A program made the position numbers and the translations under genes. From Candidatus Aminicenantota bacterium (lineage in GTDB: Bacteria > Acidobacteriota > Aminicenantia > Aminicenantales > Aminicenantaceae): DNA of 6,175 nt. Positions 5,523 through 6,175 of this stretch are shown here, one piece after another; the first letter of the stretch is position 1, and each line of letters begins with the position of its first letter. The stretch is from assembly GCA_016926925.1 (NCBI GenBank), contig JAFGNQ010000230.1:1-6175 (forward strand), given 5' to 3'. Below the pieces are notes generated by a model. It saw only the letters and a list, made by a program, of their open reading frames with translations, had not been told where the DNA came from and made no database searches.

Positions 5523-6175
5523 AAAAATATGCCGGGTTGTATTTTGCCGTTCTGGTTGCGCTGGCCGTCTTCCGGCCGGTAGCTGCTGAGACATTTCCCG
5601 AAGCTGCACCGGAAAGCCAGGGAATGTCTTCCGAAGCCCTGAAAAAGCTTTCAGCGGCTGTAGATGGGTACTTGAGTGCGGACGAGATCGTCGGCGCGGA
5701 ATTAGTGGTGATCAAGAACCGCCGGACCGTCCTTCATGAGGTCTTCGGGTGGAAGGACCGGGAAAACGGAGTCAAGATGGATAAAAACACCAGGTTCAAC
5801 TTGCGCTCCATGACCAAAATGCTGACCGGAGCCGCCGCCCAGATCCTCAGCGATGAGGGAGTGCTGAAGCTCACAGACAAGGTCGCTGACTATATTCCCG
5901 GCTTCGGGAACGGCAAATCCGGAGCTATCACCATACAGCAGCTACTGACCCATCGCAGCGGGCTGCCGCTGTCCATTCTGCTCACACAGGAGGACCTGAG
6001 GAGCCACGACAATCTCCTCTCCATTGCCAACGCTACGGGAGAACAGGGCCCTAAATTCGAGCCTGAAGAAAAATTCTGGTATTCCGATGCCGGAAGCGAG
6101 GCCCTGGGAGCCATCATCGAGGTTATCTCCGGCATGAGTCTGGACAAATTCGTCAGCGGGAGGATCCTCTCCCCC
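5519..6175 (+). CDS. Exported serine beta-lactamase/esterase-family protein (partial, C-terminus off the right edge)
   Basis: The first 219 residues are in the window, still open at the edge. A signal peptide (MKKYAGLYFAVLVALAVFRPVAA) has a VAA cleavage site near residue 23, so the protein is exported, probably to the periplasm. The fold is that of class C beta-lactamases, EstB-type esterases and D-aminopeptidases/DD-peptidases. FNLRSMTK contains the S-x-x-K motif, with nucleophile S97 and K100. LLTHRSGLP (142-150) is the family's usual HTSGLP-like segment, and FWYSDAG places Y188-S189 as the second motif, with Asp where Asn is usual. LGAIIEVISG follows, as expected. The third motif (KTG/HxG) would lie beyond the window. 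GGAG at 5510-5513 gives a ribosome binding site five bases before the ATG. TATGAT at 5451-5456 is a possible -10, with only a poor -35. The substrate is unknown; the name does not imply antibiotic resistance. Confidence 0.88.
   Translation, partial: MKKYAGLYFAVLVALAVFRPVAAETFPEAAPESQGMSSEALKKLSAAVDGYLSADEIVGAELVVIKNRRTVLHEVFGWKDRENGVKMDKNTRFNLRSMTKMLTGAAAQILSDEGVLKLTDKVADYIPGFGNGKSGAITIQQLLTHRSGLPLSILLTQEDLRSHDNLLSIANATGEQGPKFEPEEKFWYSDAGSEALGAIIEVISGMSLDKFVSGRILSP

Noticed and set aside
1..6175. CRISPR arrays or a classical defence system
   Set aside because: No regularly spaced direct repeats, Cas, restriction-modification or toxin-antitoxin pair is visible.

Overview
The window is bacterial and compositionally mixed. 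Bases 1 to about 1317 are strongly AT-rich: the first 60 bases hold 15 G/C. The rest is near 50-55% G+C: a hand count of 1621-1680 gives 32 of 60. The right-hand part contains a signal-peptide protein with a probable outer-membrane beta-barrel, so that host is probably Gram-negative. A lineage cannot be fixed from sequence alone. The medium-GC part has the feel of an environmental Acidobacteriota/Aminicenantes-type genome (weak guess), and the AT-rich part looks clostridial or archaeal in codon use.

Layout: (1) Bases 1-1310, minus strand, hold a tightly packed three-gene operon. It encodes two GyrI-like/AraC-effector-binding-type small-molecule-binding proteins and a cysteine-rich DUF3795 protein that runs off the left edge. 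(2) At about 1317-1320 the sequence switches abruptly into the last ~35 codons of an ABC-transporter ATPase on the plus strand, whose stop overlaps the start of an intact ABC-2 permease (1424-2191). The ATPase is therefore decapitated at the composition break. This is either a real insertion or recombination junction, or an assembly chimera. (3) Convergent to the permease is a 429-residue exported protein (3538-2249, minus) with an N-terminal domain of unknown function and a beta-strand-rich C-terminal half. (4) Bases 3861-4808 hold a 5'-truncated IS91-family transposase that keeps its HUH and tyrosine motifs but lacks the N-terminal zinc-binding domain. (5) Bases 4809-5518 are mostly non-coding debris: an orphan promoter-like sequence, an orphan C-terminal coding remnant, a hairpin and two copies of a ~33-bp repeat. 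(6) From 5519 to the right edge runs the first 219 codons of an exported serine beta-lactamase/esterase-family protein with an SMTK active-site motif.

Only two groups look like working units: the AT-rich three-gene operon, presumably ligand or xenobiotic binding plus a metal- or thiol-linked partner, and the ABC export pair, now broken. The remainder is single genes separated by mobile-element remains, so this is an accessory, rearranged region. I see no clear new defence or CRISPR-type system. The items most worth a second look are the composition and gene-truncation junction, the GyrI-GyrI-DUF3795 operon, and the repeat whose second copy carries the ribosome binding site of the beta-lactamase-family gene.
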